NCBI GenBank assembly: GCA_023416315.1
Contig: JAEZIA010000503.1
Span: 1 to 22,702 of the forward strand
Source of the DNA: Actinomycetes bacterium
GTDB taxonomy: Bacteria; Actinomycetota; Actinomycetes; Mycobacteriales; Mycobacteriaceae
Direction: 5' to 3'
DNA: 22,702 bases
How positions within the stretch are numbered: the first letter of the stretch is position 1; each line of letters begins with the position of its first letter. Below the pieces are notes generated by a model that worked only from the letters and a program-made list of their open reading frames with translations, was not told the DNA's origin and did no database searches. Of this stretch, positions 6,958 through 17,394 are shown one piece after another. A program made the position numbers and the translations under genes.

Positions 6958-9253
6958 CAGATCTCTCCAGCAGGACGACGGGCAGCTCGGCGAACAGATC
7001 ACCGGCCGGTGTCGGGCCGCTCCAGCGGGCCCCGGTCAGCCGGTCGACCCACACCCCGTCCGGCAGCGGCAGCATCGTGTCGCCCCAGCCGTCGTGGTGC
7101 AGCCGGACCGTCCAGCGGGTCACCGCGACCAGCACATCGACACCGCGCCGGAACGCCACGACGTGCGGAGCGGCGACTCCGGCGGCCAGCACCGGGTGGT
7201 AGTCGCCGGACAGGAACGATTCGGGGCGGTCGCGACGGGCGTGCAGCGCCGCGTGCACCACGCGGATCTTGCTGTGCGCCAAGCGCTCCAGCTCAGCTGC
7301 CCGCAGCGAGTAGTCGACCGGCCTGCGGTTGTCGGGGTCGACCAGGCTGTCCTCCCACAGCTCGGTGCCCTGATAGACGTCCGGGATCCCGGGCACGGTG
7401 AGCGCCAACAGCTTCTGGCCGAGCGCGTCGCTGTGCGCGTGCGGTTCGAGCTGGACCACCAGACCGGTGAGTTCGGTGGCGACCGGGCCGTCGATGATCG
7501 CGTCGACCCACCCGTGCACGGCGTCCTCGAACTCGGTGTCGGGGTCGTTCCACGACGTGCGCCACCCGGCTTCCCGGATCGCCTTCTCGGTGTAGGCGTG
7601 CAACCGGCCGCGCAGCTCGTCGGTGACCTCACCGCTGGCCGGCCACACCCCGAAGATGTTCTGCAGCAAGAACAGTGCGGTCGCCGGATCCGGCGCCGGG
7701 GTGCTGGTCTGCCAGCTGGCCACGAACTCGGCCCACAGCGACGGCACCTGCGAGAGCACGCCGATGCGTGCCCGCACGTCCTCGCCGCGCTTGGTGTCAT
7801 GGGTGGACAACGTGGTCATCGACGTCGGCCACAGCCGCCCGCGCACCGCCGCGCTGCGGTGGAACTCCGCGGCGCTGACACCGAACCGCTCCGGCTCACC
7901 GCCGACCTCGTTGAGCGACACCAGCCGGGCATCGCGATAGAAGTAGCAGTCCTCCACCGACTTCGCCGTCATCGCCCCGCACAGCTGCTGCAGCCGCGCG
8001 CCCGGCTCGTTCGACTCACTGGCCAGCGCCGCCGACACCAGCTGCAGCGGTACCGCGAGCTCCGGCTGCGCTGCGACGGTATGCGCGATCGCACCGGACA
8101 GCACCGCCGACAGGTTCAGGTAATCCGACCGGTACACCCCGACGTTCGTCAGCAGCGCTGCGACCGCGTCAGGCAGCTGCGGGTGGTCGACGCCGACGGT
8201 GGCCACGATCGTGCGGCACACCCGCGCCAGCTCACTGGACAGCGTGTTGGTCGCGGCCTCGATCTTCAACTGCCGCACCAGATCCGGTGCCGCCGCATAG
8301 TCGAATCCGTTCGCGTCCACCAACTCGGTCAGTGCCTCGGCGCCGGTGGGGTCGATGAACACCCCACCCACCTCGCGTAGCACGTCGTAGCCGGTGGTGC
8401 CGTCGATCGGCAGCGACGGGTCCAGCGGCTCGTCGACGCCGAGGATCTTCTCGATCACGATCCACGCCTGCGGCCCGGTGAGCTCGCGCAGCCAGTGCAG
8501 GTAGCCGGACGGATCGGTCAGACCGTCGGGGTGATCGATGCGCACCCCGTCGACCAGGCCCTCGCTGAACCAGCGGGCCACTTCGGCGTGGGACTTCTCG
8601 AACACCATCCGGTCTTCCTGCCGCAGCCCCGCCAGCGAGGTGATCGAGAAGAACCGGCGGTAGCCACACACCCCGTTTCGCCACCCGATCAGCTTGTAGG
8701 CCTGGCGGTCGTGCACCTGCGCTCCGCTGCCCTCACCGGTGCCGGGCGCGATCGGGAACGCGAGGTCGCCGAGGCGCAGCACATCCCCGTCGACGGTCAG
8801 GTCGGCGACGTCGTCGTCAGACCCCAACACCGGCAACAGAATTCGGCCGTCGGGGTCGGCCGACCAGTCGATGTCGAAGTACGTCGCATACGGCGACTGC
8901 CTGCCGTAGGTGAGCACGTCCCACCACCATGGATTGTTGGCGGGTTGGTCCACCCCGACGTGGTTGGGGACGATGTCGACGATCAGCCCCAGCCCGCGCG
9001 CCTTGGCGGCCTCGGCGAGCCGGGCCAGCCCGTCGGCGCCGCCGAGTTCATCGGACACGGTGGTGGGGTCGGTGACGTCGTAGCCGTGGGTCGATCCCGG
9101 CGCCGCGGTCAGGATGGGGGACAGGTAGAGGTGAGAGACGCCGAGACCGTCGAGATAGTCGAGAAGTTTCTCGGCGTCGGCGAACGTGAACGCGTCTCCC
9201 GCCGAGGCGCCGCGTAGTTGCAGGCGATAGGTGGACAGCACCGGGTAAGCCAT
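6950..9253 (-). CDS. treY: Malto-oligosyltrehalose synthase
   Basis: The protein has 767 residues and starts at the ATG at 9253. It rearranges the reducing-end alpha-1,4 bond of a maltooligosaccharide to the alpha-1,1 bond of trehalose. It is a GH13 protein and keeps the family's long inserted segments. Motifs seen are YRLQLRG near the N-terminus, LIVDIVPNHVG (region I), the nucleophile D240 in GVRIDHPDGL, the acid/base E268 in IVIEKILG and D486 in STHDTKRGED. The last is a TreY signature and differs from the usual GH13 NHD. It lies 17 bp downstream of glgX and overlaps treZ by 8 bp. Length and motifs are complete, with no sign of damage. Confidence 0.96.
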   Translation of the reverse strand: MAYPVLSTYRLQLRGASAGDAFTFADAEKLLDYLDGLGVSHLYLSPILTAAPGSTHGYDVTDPTTVSDELGGADGLARLAEAAKARGLGLIVDIVPNHVGVDQPANNPWWWDVLTYGRQSPYATYFDIDWSADPDGRILLPVLGSDDDVADLTVDGDVLRLGDLAFPIAPGTGEGSGAQVHDRQAYKLIGWRNGVCGYRRFFSITSLAGLRQEDRMVFEKSHAEVARWFSEGLVDGVRIDHPDGLTDPSGYLHWLRELTGPQAWIVIEKILGVDEPLDPSLPIDGTTGYDVLREVGGVFIDPTGAEALTELVDANGFDYAAAPDLVRQLKIEAATNTLSSELARVCRTIVATVGVDHPQLPDAVAALLTNVGVYRSDYLNLSAVLSGAIAHTVAAQPELAVPLQLVSAALASESNEPGARLQQLCGAMTAKSVEDCYFYRDARLVSLNEVGGEPERFGVSAAEFHRSAAVRGRLWPTSMTTLSTHDTKRGEDVRARIGVLSQVPSLWAEFVASWQTSTPAPDPATALFLLQNIFGVWPASGEVTDELRGRLHAYTEKAIREAGWRTSWNDPDTEFEDAVHGWVDAIIDGPVATELTGLVVQLEPHAHSDALGQKLLALTVPGIPDVYQGTELWEDSLVDPDNRRPVDYSLRAAELERLAHSKIRVVHAALHARRDRPESFLSGDYHPVLAAGVAAPHVVAFRRGVDVLVAVTRWTVRLHHDGWGDTMLPLPDGVWVDRLTGARWSGPTPAGDLFAELPVVLLERSDD

Positions 9254-9270
9254 AGCTGTGCCTGTTCCCG

Positions 9271-11415
<2,145 letters not shown>

Positions 11416-11421
11416 CGTTAG

Positions 11422-11427
11422 ACCTTA
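11422..11427 (-). promoter_or_regulatory. Candidate leaderless -10 of the treXYZ operon
   Basis: On the minus strand TAAGGT (TANNNT) ends six bases before the glgX ATG at 11415. No ribosome binding site is visible in the 41-bp spacer. Transcription would then begin at or next to the start codon. It would let treXYZ be expressed apart from the upstream acyltransferase gene. Confidence 0.4.
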
Positions 11428-11456
11428 TCGACGTGACACCGATGATGCGCAAGTTG

Positions 11457-13595
11457 TCACCACCACCCGGTGGCCGCCCCCAGCTGCCTGCCGAGCTCGG
11501 GAATCAACGTGCGCATATACGTCGCGGAGATGTGATGAGAATCGTGATAGATCAGGACATTTCCTTCGACGGCGCGGCAGATGTCGGGACGGCACACCGC
11601 GTCGCTGAGATCGAGCACCCGCATCTGCGGGAACTGCTTCAAGAAATCCAGGGTCTGGTTGCGCTCGGAGAGCACCTCGGAACGCTTGATCCCGCACGAC
11701 TCCGCGTCGCCGCCCTTGGCCAGGCAGTCCGTCGGGAAGAACGGTTCGCCGTCGCGCACCAACCATGGGGTGTCACGCATGGCCAGAATCGGAATGTTGT
11801 TGGCGGACAAGGTTTGCCAGATCCCGATGTAGGTGGCAGGCATGACATCGCCGGGTTTGATGTTCCACGGCCGCGTCGAGGTGGTGAACACGAAGCTGGG
11901 GCGGTCGCTGATCAGCTTGGCCATCACCCGCTCGTTCCACTGGTGACAGTTGGGGTAGGGCCGGTTGTCGCCCATGACGAGGGGGCGCTCCTCGGTGGTG
12001 AGCGGACACCCCATCTTCAGATACGTGACGATCTTGAAGTGGTGCATCTTGGCCAGCGCGTCCAGTGCGGTGATCCAGTGTTCGGCATGCGAGCCGCCGG
12101 CCAAGGCGATCGTCCTGGTGGCGGACAGGTCACCGTAGGTGCAGTTGATCACGCCGGCATTGTCGAAATCACTGATGCAGCCGTCGTTGGTGGACTCGGG
12201 CAGGTCGTTCTTGGCCTCCAGCACGGTGGGCCGCATCGGCAGCTTGGGGACCCGAGCGTGTTCGGTCAGCGCCCGCGCACCCGGGTAGCCGGTGGTGGAC
12301 AGGGAGACCAGTTCCTTGCCGTGTGAGCGCTGCACGGTGACGTGCTCGCGCCAGGTGAACGCCGTCGCGGCCAGCGCGACCCCGAGCATCGCGACGGTGG
12401 TGCCGAGCGCGATCGTCGGCCGCCGCCAACGGGTTCGCCAGGGGATGCTCGGCTGGGGTGTGGCCGTGGCCGTGCCACGCCGGAACCGCAGCGGTTCCTC
12501 GACGAAACGCATCGTGAGGTACGCCAGCACACCCGAGATCGCCAGAATGATCGCGCCGTCGACGAAGCCGGCCCGGCTGGTGTCGGAGTAGACCAGCCAG
12601 AAGATCAACAGCGGCCAATGCCATAGGTACAGCGAGTAGGCCATCGCCCCGAGCGTCACCAGCGGACCGGCCGACAGCAACCGGTTGGGCAGCGGCATCC
12701 GGTCCCTGGTCGACGGCCGGGCCTGCCGGTTCGCCGCCGCGAGGATCACCAGCAAGGTGGCGCCGACCGGCACCAACGCCCACGGCCCGGGAAACTCCTT
12801 CACCCCGTCGATCAGCGCGCCGCACGAGACGATGGCCGCCAGCCCGATGGTGGCCGCCACCGTCCGCAGCCACATCGGCCAGCGGACGTACGGCACAAGC
12901 GCGCCGACCAACACACCGAGCAGCAACTCCCAGGCGCGCGCGAAGCTGTTGTAGTACGCCGCCATCTGGTTGTCGGTGTGCAAAACGGTGGCAAAGATGA
13001 ATGACGCGATCGTGAGGACGGTCAGCAACACCACGAACGTCGCGCGCAGGCGCCGCCCGAGCGGGCGTCGCAGCAAATACGCGAACGCGAAGATGAGAAT
13101 CAGGAACGACACATAGAACTGGCCCTGAACGGACATCGACCAGATGTGTTGCAGGGGGCTGACCGCCTCACCGGCGCGCAGATAGTCCGACTCCGTCGCC
13201 AGCAACTCCCAGTTCTGGAAGTACGCCAAGCTCGCCAGGCTCTGATCAGCAAACGTCTCCCAACGGGTCTGCGGCTGGATCAGGACCGTCAGCACGGCTC
13301 CCGCGGCAAGCACCACGACAAGCGCGGGCAGCAGGCGCCGGACCAGGCGGCGGATTTCCGGCCACGGGGACAGCGAAGAGTCGGGCTTCAGCGCGGTGCG
13401 CAGCAGGGAGCCGCCGAAGAAGAACCCGGACAGCACCAGGAACACGTCGACGCCGCCAGAAACCCGTCCGAACCACACGTGGAACACCGCCACCAGGGCG
13501 ATCGCCAGTCCGCGGAGACCGTCGAGGTCATGGCGGTAAAAGCCCGATTCCCGCGACCCCATTACGGGCGGCGAAGCAGGGCTGACGGTCAACAT
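11457..13595 (-). CDS. OafA/YrhL-type membrane acyltransferase with C-terminal SGNH domain
   Basis: The protein has 712 residues from the ATG at 13595; an internal ATG at 13562 is possible but has no better signal. Residues about 20-370 form an acyltransferase-3 domain of roughly ten membrane helices. It begins HDLDGLRGLAIALVAVFHVWFG, with the conserved H39, and contains GGVDVFLVLSGFFFGG and SLYLWHWPLLIFWLV. After a last helix near residue 395, residues about 450-705 form an extracytoplasmic SGNH-hydrolase-like domain. It has the nucleophile S502 in LAGGSHAEHW and the D685-x-x-H688 pair in YHDSHHIS. Such proteins move acyl groups, often acetyl, onto cell-wall glycans or glycolipids. The relative in M. 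tuberculosis is Rv1565c. The acceptor is unknown. It lies upstream of treXYZ and diverges from bioA. Confidence 0.88.
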   Translation of the reverse strand: MLTVSPASPPVMGSRESGFYRHDLDGLRGLAIALVAVFHVWFGRVSGGVDVFLVLSGFFFGGSLLRTALKPDSSLSPWPEIRRLVRRLLPALVVVLAAGAVLTVLIQPQTRWETFADQSLASLAYFQNWELLATESDYLRAGEAVSPLQHIWSMSVQGQFYVSFLILIFAFAYLLRRPLGRRLRATFVVLLTVLTIASFIFATVLHTDNQMAAYYNSFARAWELLLGVLVGALVPYVRWPMWLRTVAATIGLAAIVSCGALIDGVKEFPGPWALVPVGATLLVILAAANRQARPSTRDRMPLPNRLLSAGPLVTLGAMAYSLYLWHWPLLIFWLVYSDTSRAGFVDGAIILAISGVLAYLTMRFVEEPLRFRRGTATATPQPSIPWRTRWRRPTIALGTTVAMLGVALAATAFTWREHVTVQRSHGKELVSLSTTGYPGARALTEHARVPKLPMRPTVLEAKNDLPESTNDGCISDFDNAGVINCTYGDLSATRTIALAGGSHAEHWITALDALAKMHHFKIVTYLKMGCPLTTEERPLVMGDNRPYPNCHQWNERVMAKLISDRPSFVFTTSTRPWNIKPGDVMPATYIGIWQTLSANNIPILAMRDTPWLVRDGEPFFPTDCLAKGGDAESCGIKRSEVLSERNQTLDFLKQFPQMRVLDLSDAVCRPDICRAVEGNVLIYHDSHHISATYMRTLIPELGRQLGAATGWW

Positions 13596-13606
13596 GATCG
13601 GAACAC

Positions 13607-13612
13607 AATCTA
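13607..13612 (-). promoter_or_regulatory. Candidate -10 of the acyltransferase gene
   Basis: Minus-strand TAGATT (TANNNT) lies 11 bases before the ATG at 13595, giving a leader of only about four bases. It lies in the 126-bp divergent spacer shared with bioA. No clear ribosome binding site is present. Confidence 0.35.
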
Positions 13613-13707
13613 CCCAACCCAGGTACTCTTCTCATCCGCAGCGAACCGCGCGTCCAGCGTGCGGATCCCGTCGAGCAAACGGTGGCGGGGCCGCGTCGAC
13701 GCTGCAC

Positions 13708-13713
13708 TAGGCT
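13708..13713 (+). promoter_or_regulatory. Candidate leaderless -10 of bioA
   Basis: TAGGCT (TANNNT) lies eight bases before the bioA GTG at 13722, so transcription would begin at or just before the start codon. No ribosome binding site is seen. No TGAAC-N3-GTTCA operator is present in this spacer, unlike the bioF and bioQ/bioB promoters. Confidence 0.45.
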
Positions 13714-13721
13714 CAGTCTTC

Positions 13722-15014
13722 GTGTCGGCGTTGACCCCCCAGCAGATCCGCGAGATCGACGCCGCGCATATCTGGCATCCGTACAGCACGATCGGTGCCG
13801 AGGCGATGGCTCCGGTGGTCGCGGTCGGTGCCAAGGGCGCCTGGCTGACCCTGGTTCGCGACGGCGCCGAAATTCGGGTCCTCGATGCGATGGCGTCCTG
13901 GTGGACGGCAGTTCACGGCCACGGCCACCCGGTGCTCGACGCCGCCCTGACCCAGCAGCTGTCGGTGATGAACCACGTCATGTTCGGCGGGCTGACGCAC
14001 GAGCCGGCCGCCCGGCTGGCGCAGCTGCTCGTCGACATCACCCCGCACGGGTTGGACACCGTGTTCTTCTCGGATTCCGGCTCGGTGGCGGTCGAGGTCG
14101 CGGTGAAGATGGCGCTGCAGTACTGGCGCAGCGCGGGGCGGTTCGGCAAGCACAAGCTGATGACATGGCGTGGCGGATATCACGGCGACACGTTCACCCC
14201 CATGAGTGTCTGCGACCCGGACGGCGGCATGCACTCGCTGTGGAGCGATGTGCTCTCGCCGCAGGTGTTCGCCCCGCAGGTGCCCACCGACTACGACCCC
14301 GCCTACGTGGCGGCGTTCGAGGCGCAGCTGCTCGAGCACGCCGACTCCCTCGCCGCCGTGATCGTCGAACCGGTGGTGCAGGGCGCCGGTGGCATGCGAT
14401 TCCACGACCCGCGCTACCTGAACGACCTGCGCGCGCTGTGCGACCGCGCCGGTGTGCTGCTGATCTTCGACGAGATCGCCACCGGCTTCGGACGCACCGG
14501 GGAGCTCTTCGCCGCCGACCACGCCGGGGTCAGCCCGGACATCATGTGCGTCGGTAAGGCGTTGACCGGCGGATATGTCACCCTGGCCGCGACGCTGTGC
14601 ACGCTGGACATCGCGCGCACGATCAGTGGCAGCGACGCGGGCGCATTGATGCACGGCCCGACGTTCATGGCCAACGCGTTGGCGTGCGCGGTGTCGGTGG
14701 CGGCGGTGGAATTGCTGCTGGCCCAGGACTGGCGCGGGCGGGTCGCCGAGATCGGCACCGGCCTGGCCCGGGGCCTCGAACCGGCGCGAGCGCTGCCGTC
14801 GGTCGCCGACGTCCGGGTGCGCGGTGCGATCGGAGTAATCGAGACCCATCGGCCCGTGGACCTCGCGGTCGCCACCCCGGTCGCCCTGGACAACGGCGTC
14901 TGGTTGCGGCCCTTCCGCAACCTCATCTACGCGATGCCGCCGTTCATCTGCACCCCCGACGAGGTCGGCCAGATCACCTCGGCGATGGTGGCCGTCGCGC
15001 ACGCGCTAACCTGA
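13722..15014 (+). CDS. bioA: Adenosylmethionine-8-amino-7-oxononanoate aminotransferase
   Basis: The protein has 430 residues from the GTG at 13722. It uses S-adenosylmethionine as amino donor to turn KAPA into DAPA in biotin synthesis. It is a class III PLP aminotransferase: the PLP lysine is K279 (CVGKALTGGY), the cofactor-binding Asp is in FDEIATGFGRTGEL, and the substrate loop includes HIWHPYST and SWWTAVHGHGHP. The frame runs open far upstream (to 13146), but that part is antisense to the acyltransferase gene. The GTG is supported by the -10 at 13708 and by the family N-terminus LTPQQIREIDAAHIWHPY. The stop codon TGA is the first three bases of the BioQ operator that controls bioF. Confidence 0.96.
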   Translation: MSALTPQQIREIDAAHIWHPYSTIGAEAMAPVVAVGAKGAWLTLVRDGAEIRVLDAMASWWTAVHGHGHPVLDAALTQQLSVMNHVMFGGLTHEPAARLAQLLVDITPHGLDTVFFSDSGSVAVEVAVKMALQYWRSAGRFGKHKLMTWRGGYHGDTFTPMSVCDPDGGMHSLWSDVLSPQVFAPQVPTDYDPAYVAAFEAQLLEHADSLAAVIVEPVVQGAGGMRFHDPRYLNDLRALCDRAGVLLIFDEIATGFGRTGELFAADHAGVSPDIMCVGKALTGGYVTLAATLCTLDIARTISGSDAGALMHGPTFMANALACAVSVAAVELLLAQDWRGRVAEIGTGLARGLEPARALPSVADVRVRGAIGVIETHRPVDLAVATPVALDNGVWLRPFRNLIYAMPPFICTPDEVGQITSAMVAVAHALT

Positions 15015-15024
15015 ACACTGTTCA
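15012..15024 (+). promoter_or_regulatory. BioQ operator before bioF (TGAACACTGTTCA)
   Basis: This 13-bp palindrome has 5-bp arms TGAAC/GTTCA around ACT. It is identical to the site between bioQ and bioB, and the match extends to 18 bp (15010-15027 against 17988-18005). TGAAC-N3-GTTCA-type palindromes are the recognised BioQ targets in mycobacteria and corynebacteria. Its first three bases are the bioA stop codon. The -10-like TAGCCT (15027-15032) starts two bases after it, so bound BioQ would cover the -35 region. Confidence 0.85.
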
Positions 15025-15026
15025 AG

Positions 15027-15032
15027 TAGCCT
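15027..15032 (+). promoter_or_regulatory. Candidate -10 of the bioF operon
   Basis: TAGCCT (TANNNT) is placed just after the BioQ operator, with the same layout as the bioQ promoter. The predicted transcript start is at 15039-15040, which coincides with an in-frame GTG at 15040. It would leave the GGAGG at 15034-15038 outside the message. Confidence 0.5.
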
Positions 15033-15045
15033 CGGAGGAGTGCCC

Positions 15046-16194
15046 GTGACCCGCGTAGGTCTGTCCCCACTGGCCTGGCTCGACACCGTCGAGCAGCAGC
15101 GCCGGGAAGCCGGCCTGCGCCGCTCGCTGCGGACCCGCCCCGCGGTGGCCACCGAACTGGACCTGGCGTCCAACGACTATCTGGGTCTGTCGCAGCACCC
15201 CGCGGTCATCGACGGCGGGGTGGCGGCGCTGCGCACCTGGGGTGCGGGGTCCACCGGTTCCCGGCTGGTCACCGGCAACACCGAACTGCACGAGGAATTT
15301 GAAACGGCCCTGGCCGATTTCGTTGGCGCCGAGACCGCGCTGGTGTTCTCCTCGGGTTACACCGCCAACATCGGCGCGACGGTCGCGCTGTCCGGTCCGG
15401 GCTCGCTGGTGGTATCCGACGCGCTGTCACATGCCTCCCTGGTCGACGCCTGCCGGCTGTCCCGGGCCCGGGTCGTCGTCGCCCCGCACCTCGATGTCGA
15501 CGCCGTCGAAACCGCCCTGGCCGGGCGGGCCGAGGAGCGGGCGCTGGTGATCACCGAGTCGGTGTTCAGCACCGACGGCGGGCTCGCGCCGCTGCGCCGC
15601 CTGCACGAGGTATGCCGTAAACACCGGGCGGTGCTGCTGGTCGACGAAGCCCACGGGTTGGGGGTGCGCGGCGTCGGCGGCCGCGGCCTGATCCACGAGG
15701 CCGGCCTGGCCGGTGCGCCCGACATCGTGATGACGACGACGATGTCGAAGTCCCTCGGCAGTCAGGGAGGCGCCGTGCTGGGACCGGCCGCGGTACGCGA
15801 TCACCTGATCGACGCCGCGCGCACGATGATCTTCGACACCGGGCTCGCCCCGGCGCCGGTCGGCGCGGCCCTCGCCGCGCTCACCGTTCTCGCCGCCGAA
15901 CCCCAGCGCGCCACCGCGGTGATCGACCGGGCCCGCGAACTCGCCGAGATCTGCGACGTCCCCGAGGCACCCGAATCTGCCGTCGTCTCAGTCATTCTCG
16001 GCGATCCCGAGATCGCGGTGGCCGCGGCGGCCGCCTGCCTGGACGCGGGCGTACGGGTTGGGTGCTTCCGGCCTCCGACGGTGCCCGCGGGTACCTCGCG
16101 GCTGCGACTGACCGCGCGGGCATCGCTGACCGATCACGAGATGGCCACCGCGCGTGAGGTATTGACAGCGGTATTGGCGGCGCAACCGCGATGA
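15046..16194 (+). CDS. bioF: 8-amino-7-oxononanoate synthase (KAPA synthase)
   Basis: The protein has 382 residues from the GTG at 15046. It joins pimeloyl-ACP or pimeloyl-CoA with alanine to give KAPA. It is an alpha-oxoamine synthase: LDLASNDYLGLS, FSSGYTANIGA, DALSHASLVD, LVDEAHGLGVRG and the PLP lysine K235 in TTTMSKSLGSQGG. GGAGG at 15034-15038 is seven bases before this GTG. An in-frame GTG at 15040 gives two extra residues and would be the start on a leaderless transcript from the local promoter. The stop overlaps bioD as ATGA. It is expected to be repressed by BioQ through the operator at 15012-15024. Confidence 0.95.
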   Translation: MTRVGLSPLAWLDTVEQQRREAGLRRSLRTRPAVATELDLASNDYLGLSQHPAVIDGGVAALRTWGAGSTGSRLVTGNTELHEEFETALADFVGAETALVFSSGYTANIGATVALSGPGSLVVSDALSHASLVDACRLSRARVVVAPHLDVDAVETALAGRAEERALVITESVFSTDGGLAPLRRLHEVCRKHRAVLLVDEAHGLGVRGVGGRGLIHEAGLAGAPDIVMTTTMSKSLGSQGGAVLGPAAVRDHLIDAARTMIFDTGLAPAPVGAALAALTVLAAEPQRATAVIDRARELAEICDVPEAPESAVVSVILGDPEIAVAAAAACLDAGVRVGCFRPPTVPAGTSRLRLTARASLTDHEMATAREVLTAVLAAQPR

Positions 16195-16868
16195 GCGTGC
16201 TGGTCATCACCGGCACCGGGACCGGGGTGGGGAAGACCGTCGTGACGGCGGCGCTGGCCTGCCACGCCCGGGTCGCCGCACGCGATGTCGCGGTGTGCAA
16301 ACCCGTGCAGACCGGCACGGCGGACGGCGACGACGACCTCGCCGAGGTCGGACGGCTTTCCGGTGTCACAGAATTGGTCGGTGTCGCCCGCTATCCCGAG
16401 CCGCTGGCCCCGGCGGCCGCAGCCGAACGCGCCGGCCTGCCGCTGCCCAGTGCCGAGGAACTGCTGAGCGCGATCCGCGGCGTCGACCGGCCCGGCCGGC
16501 TGACGCTGGTCGAGGGCGCGGGCGGCCTGCTGGTGGAGCTGACCGCCGAGGGTGCGACGCTACGCGATCTGGCGGTCGAACTCGCCGCGCCGGTGCTCGT
16601 CGTCGTCGAGCCCGGCCTCGGCACCCTCAACCACACCTCGTTGACCCTGGAAGGCCTTGCCGCCAAAGGCCTGCGCTGTGCCGGTCTGGTGATCGGCGCC
16701 TGGCCCGCGCAGCCGGGTACCGCGGAGAAGTCCAACCGCGGCGCGCTGGCCCGGCTGGCGCCGGTGCGGGCGGCGCTTCCCGCCGGGGTCGCCGCGGTGT
16801 CGCCGCAAGACTTCGCGTTGTTCAGCGGTCGCGCCTTCGACCCGGACTGGGTCAACGGCCTGATCTGA
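16191..16868 (+). CDS. bioD: ATP-dependent dethiobiotin synthetase
   Basis: The protein has 225 residues. It closes the ureido ring of DAPA with CO2 and ATP to give dethiobiotin. The N-terminal P-loop is GTGTGVGKT at residues 8-16. CKPVQTG is the conserved substrate/Mg2+ segment, and LVEGAGGLLVEL carries the conserved Glu and glycine loop. The length matches the mycobacterial family. The start overlaps the bioF stop (ATGA), and only one base separates the stop from the next gene. It belongs to the BioQ-controlled bioF-bioD unit. Confidence 0.96.
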   Translation: MSVLVITGTGTGVGKTVVTAALACHARVAARDVAVCKPVQTGTADGDDDLAEVGRLSGVTELVGVARYPEPLAPAAAAERAGLPLPSAEELLSAIRGVDRPGRLTLVEGAGGLLVELTAEGATLRDLAVELAAPVLVVVEPGLGTLNHTSLTLEGLAAKGLRCAGLVIGAWPAQPGTAEKSNRGALARLAPVRAALPAGVAAVSPQDFALFSGRAFDPDWVNGLI

Positions 16869-16869
16869 G

Positions 16870-17394
16870 ATGGCGCACTCGATCGAGCTGCTCCTCGACC
16901 AGCGCGCCGACACCACGATCCGGCAGCTGTGGCAGGCCCTCGCCGACGCCGGCCTGGCCAGTCAACTGAAGGTCACCTCCGACACCAACCGTCCACACAT
17001 CACGCTGATCGCGGCCCAGCGGATCGCCCCCGACGTCGACGGCGCGCTCACCGAACTTGCCGACAGCTTCCCGCTCGACGTAACGCTAGGCGCGCCAGTG
17101 GTTTTCGGCGCCGGCAGCCGGCTGACACTGGCCCGCCTGGTCGTCGCATCCGCGGAGCTATTCGCGCTGCACGAGCAGGTGTACGCGCGGTCCCTGCCGT
17201 TTGCGCCAAACCTGTTCGCGCACAGCCAACCCGGCCAGTGGACCCCACACGTCACGCTCGGCCGCCGGTTCACGCCGGCTCAGATCGGCGACGCGCTCGC
17301 CGCGGTCCGGCTCACCACTGACATCGCGGCGGCGATGACCGGCCTGCGCCGCTGGGACGGCGACGCCCGGACCGAGCACTCATTGATCAGGTGA
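16870..17394 (+). CDS. 2H phosphoesterase / 2'-5' RNA ligase (LigT)-like protein
   Basis: The protein has 174 residues with the two HxT motifs that define the 2H phosphoesterase superfamily: PHITLI (H43) and PHVTLG (H127). The spacing and overall size fit the LigT/ThpR group, whose members cleave 2',3'-cyclic phosphates or 2'-5' linkages in RNA. The substrate is unknown. It starts one base after bioD, so it is co-transcribed with the biotin genes. A similarly placed gene, Rv1571, follows bioD in M. tuberculosis. A direct role in biotin synthesis has no support beyond position. The last 8 bases overlap the 3' end of the convergent bioQ. Confidence 0.8.
   Translation: MAHSIELLLDQRADTTIRQLWQALADAGLASQLKVTSDTNRPHITLIAAQRIAPDVDGALTELADSFPLDVTLGAPVVFGAGSRLTLARLVVASAELFALHEQVYARSLPFAPNLFAHSQPGQWTPHVTLGRRFTPAQIGDALAAVRLTTDIAAAMTGLRRWDGDARTEHSLIR

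Noticed and set aside
13146..13721. Upstream extension of the bioA frame
   Set aside because: This part is antisense to the acyltransferase gene; family N-terminus and promoter position support the GTG at 13722.
13713..15002. 429-residue minus-strand frame opposite bioA
   Set aside because: Shadow of bioA with low-complexity composition and no start signals.
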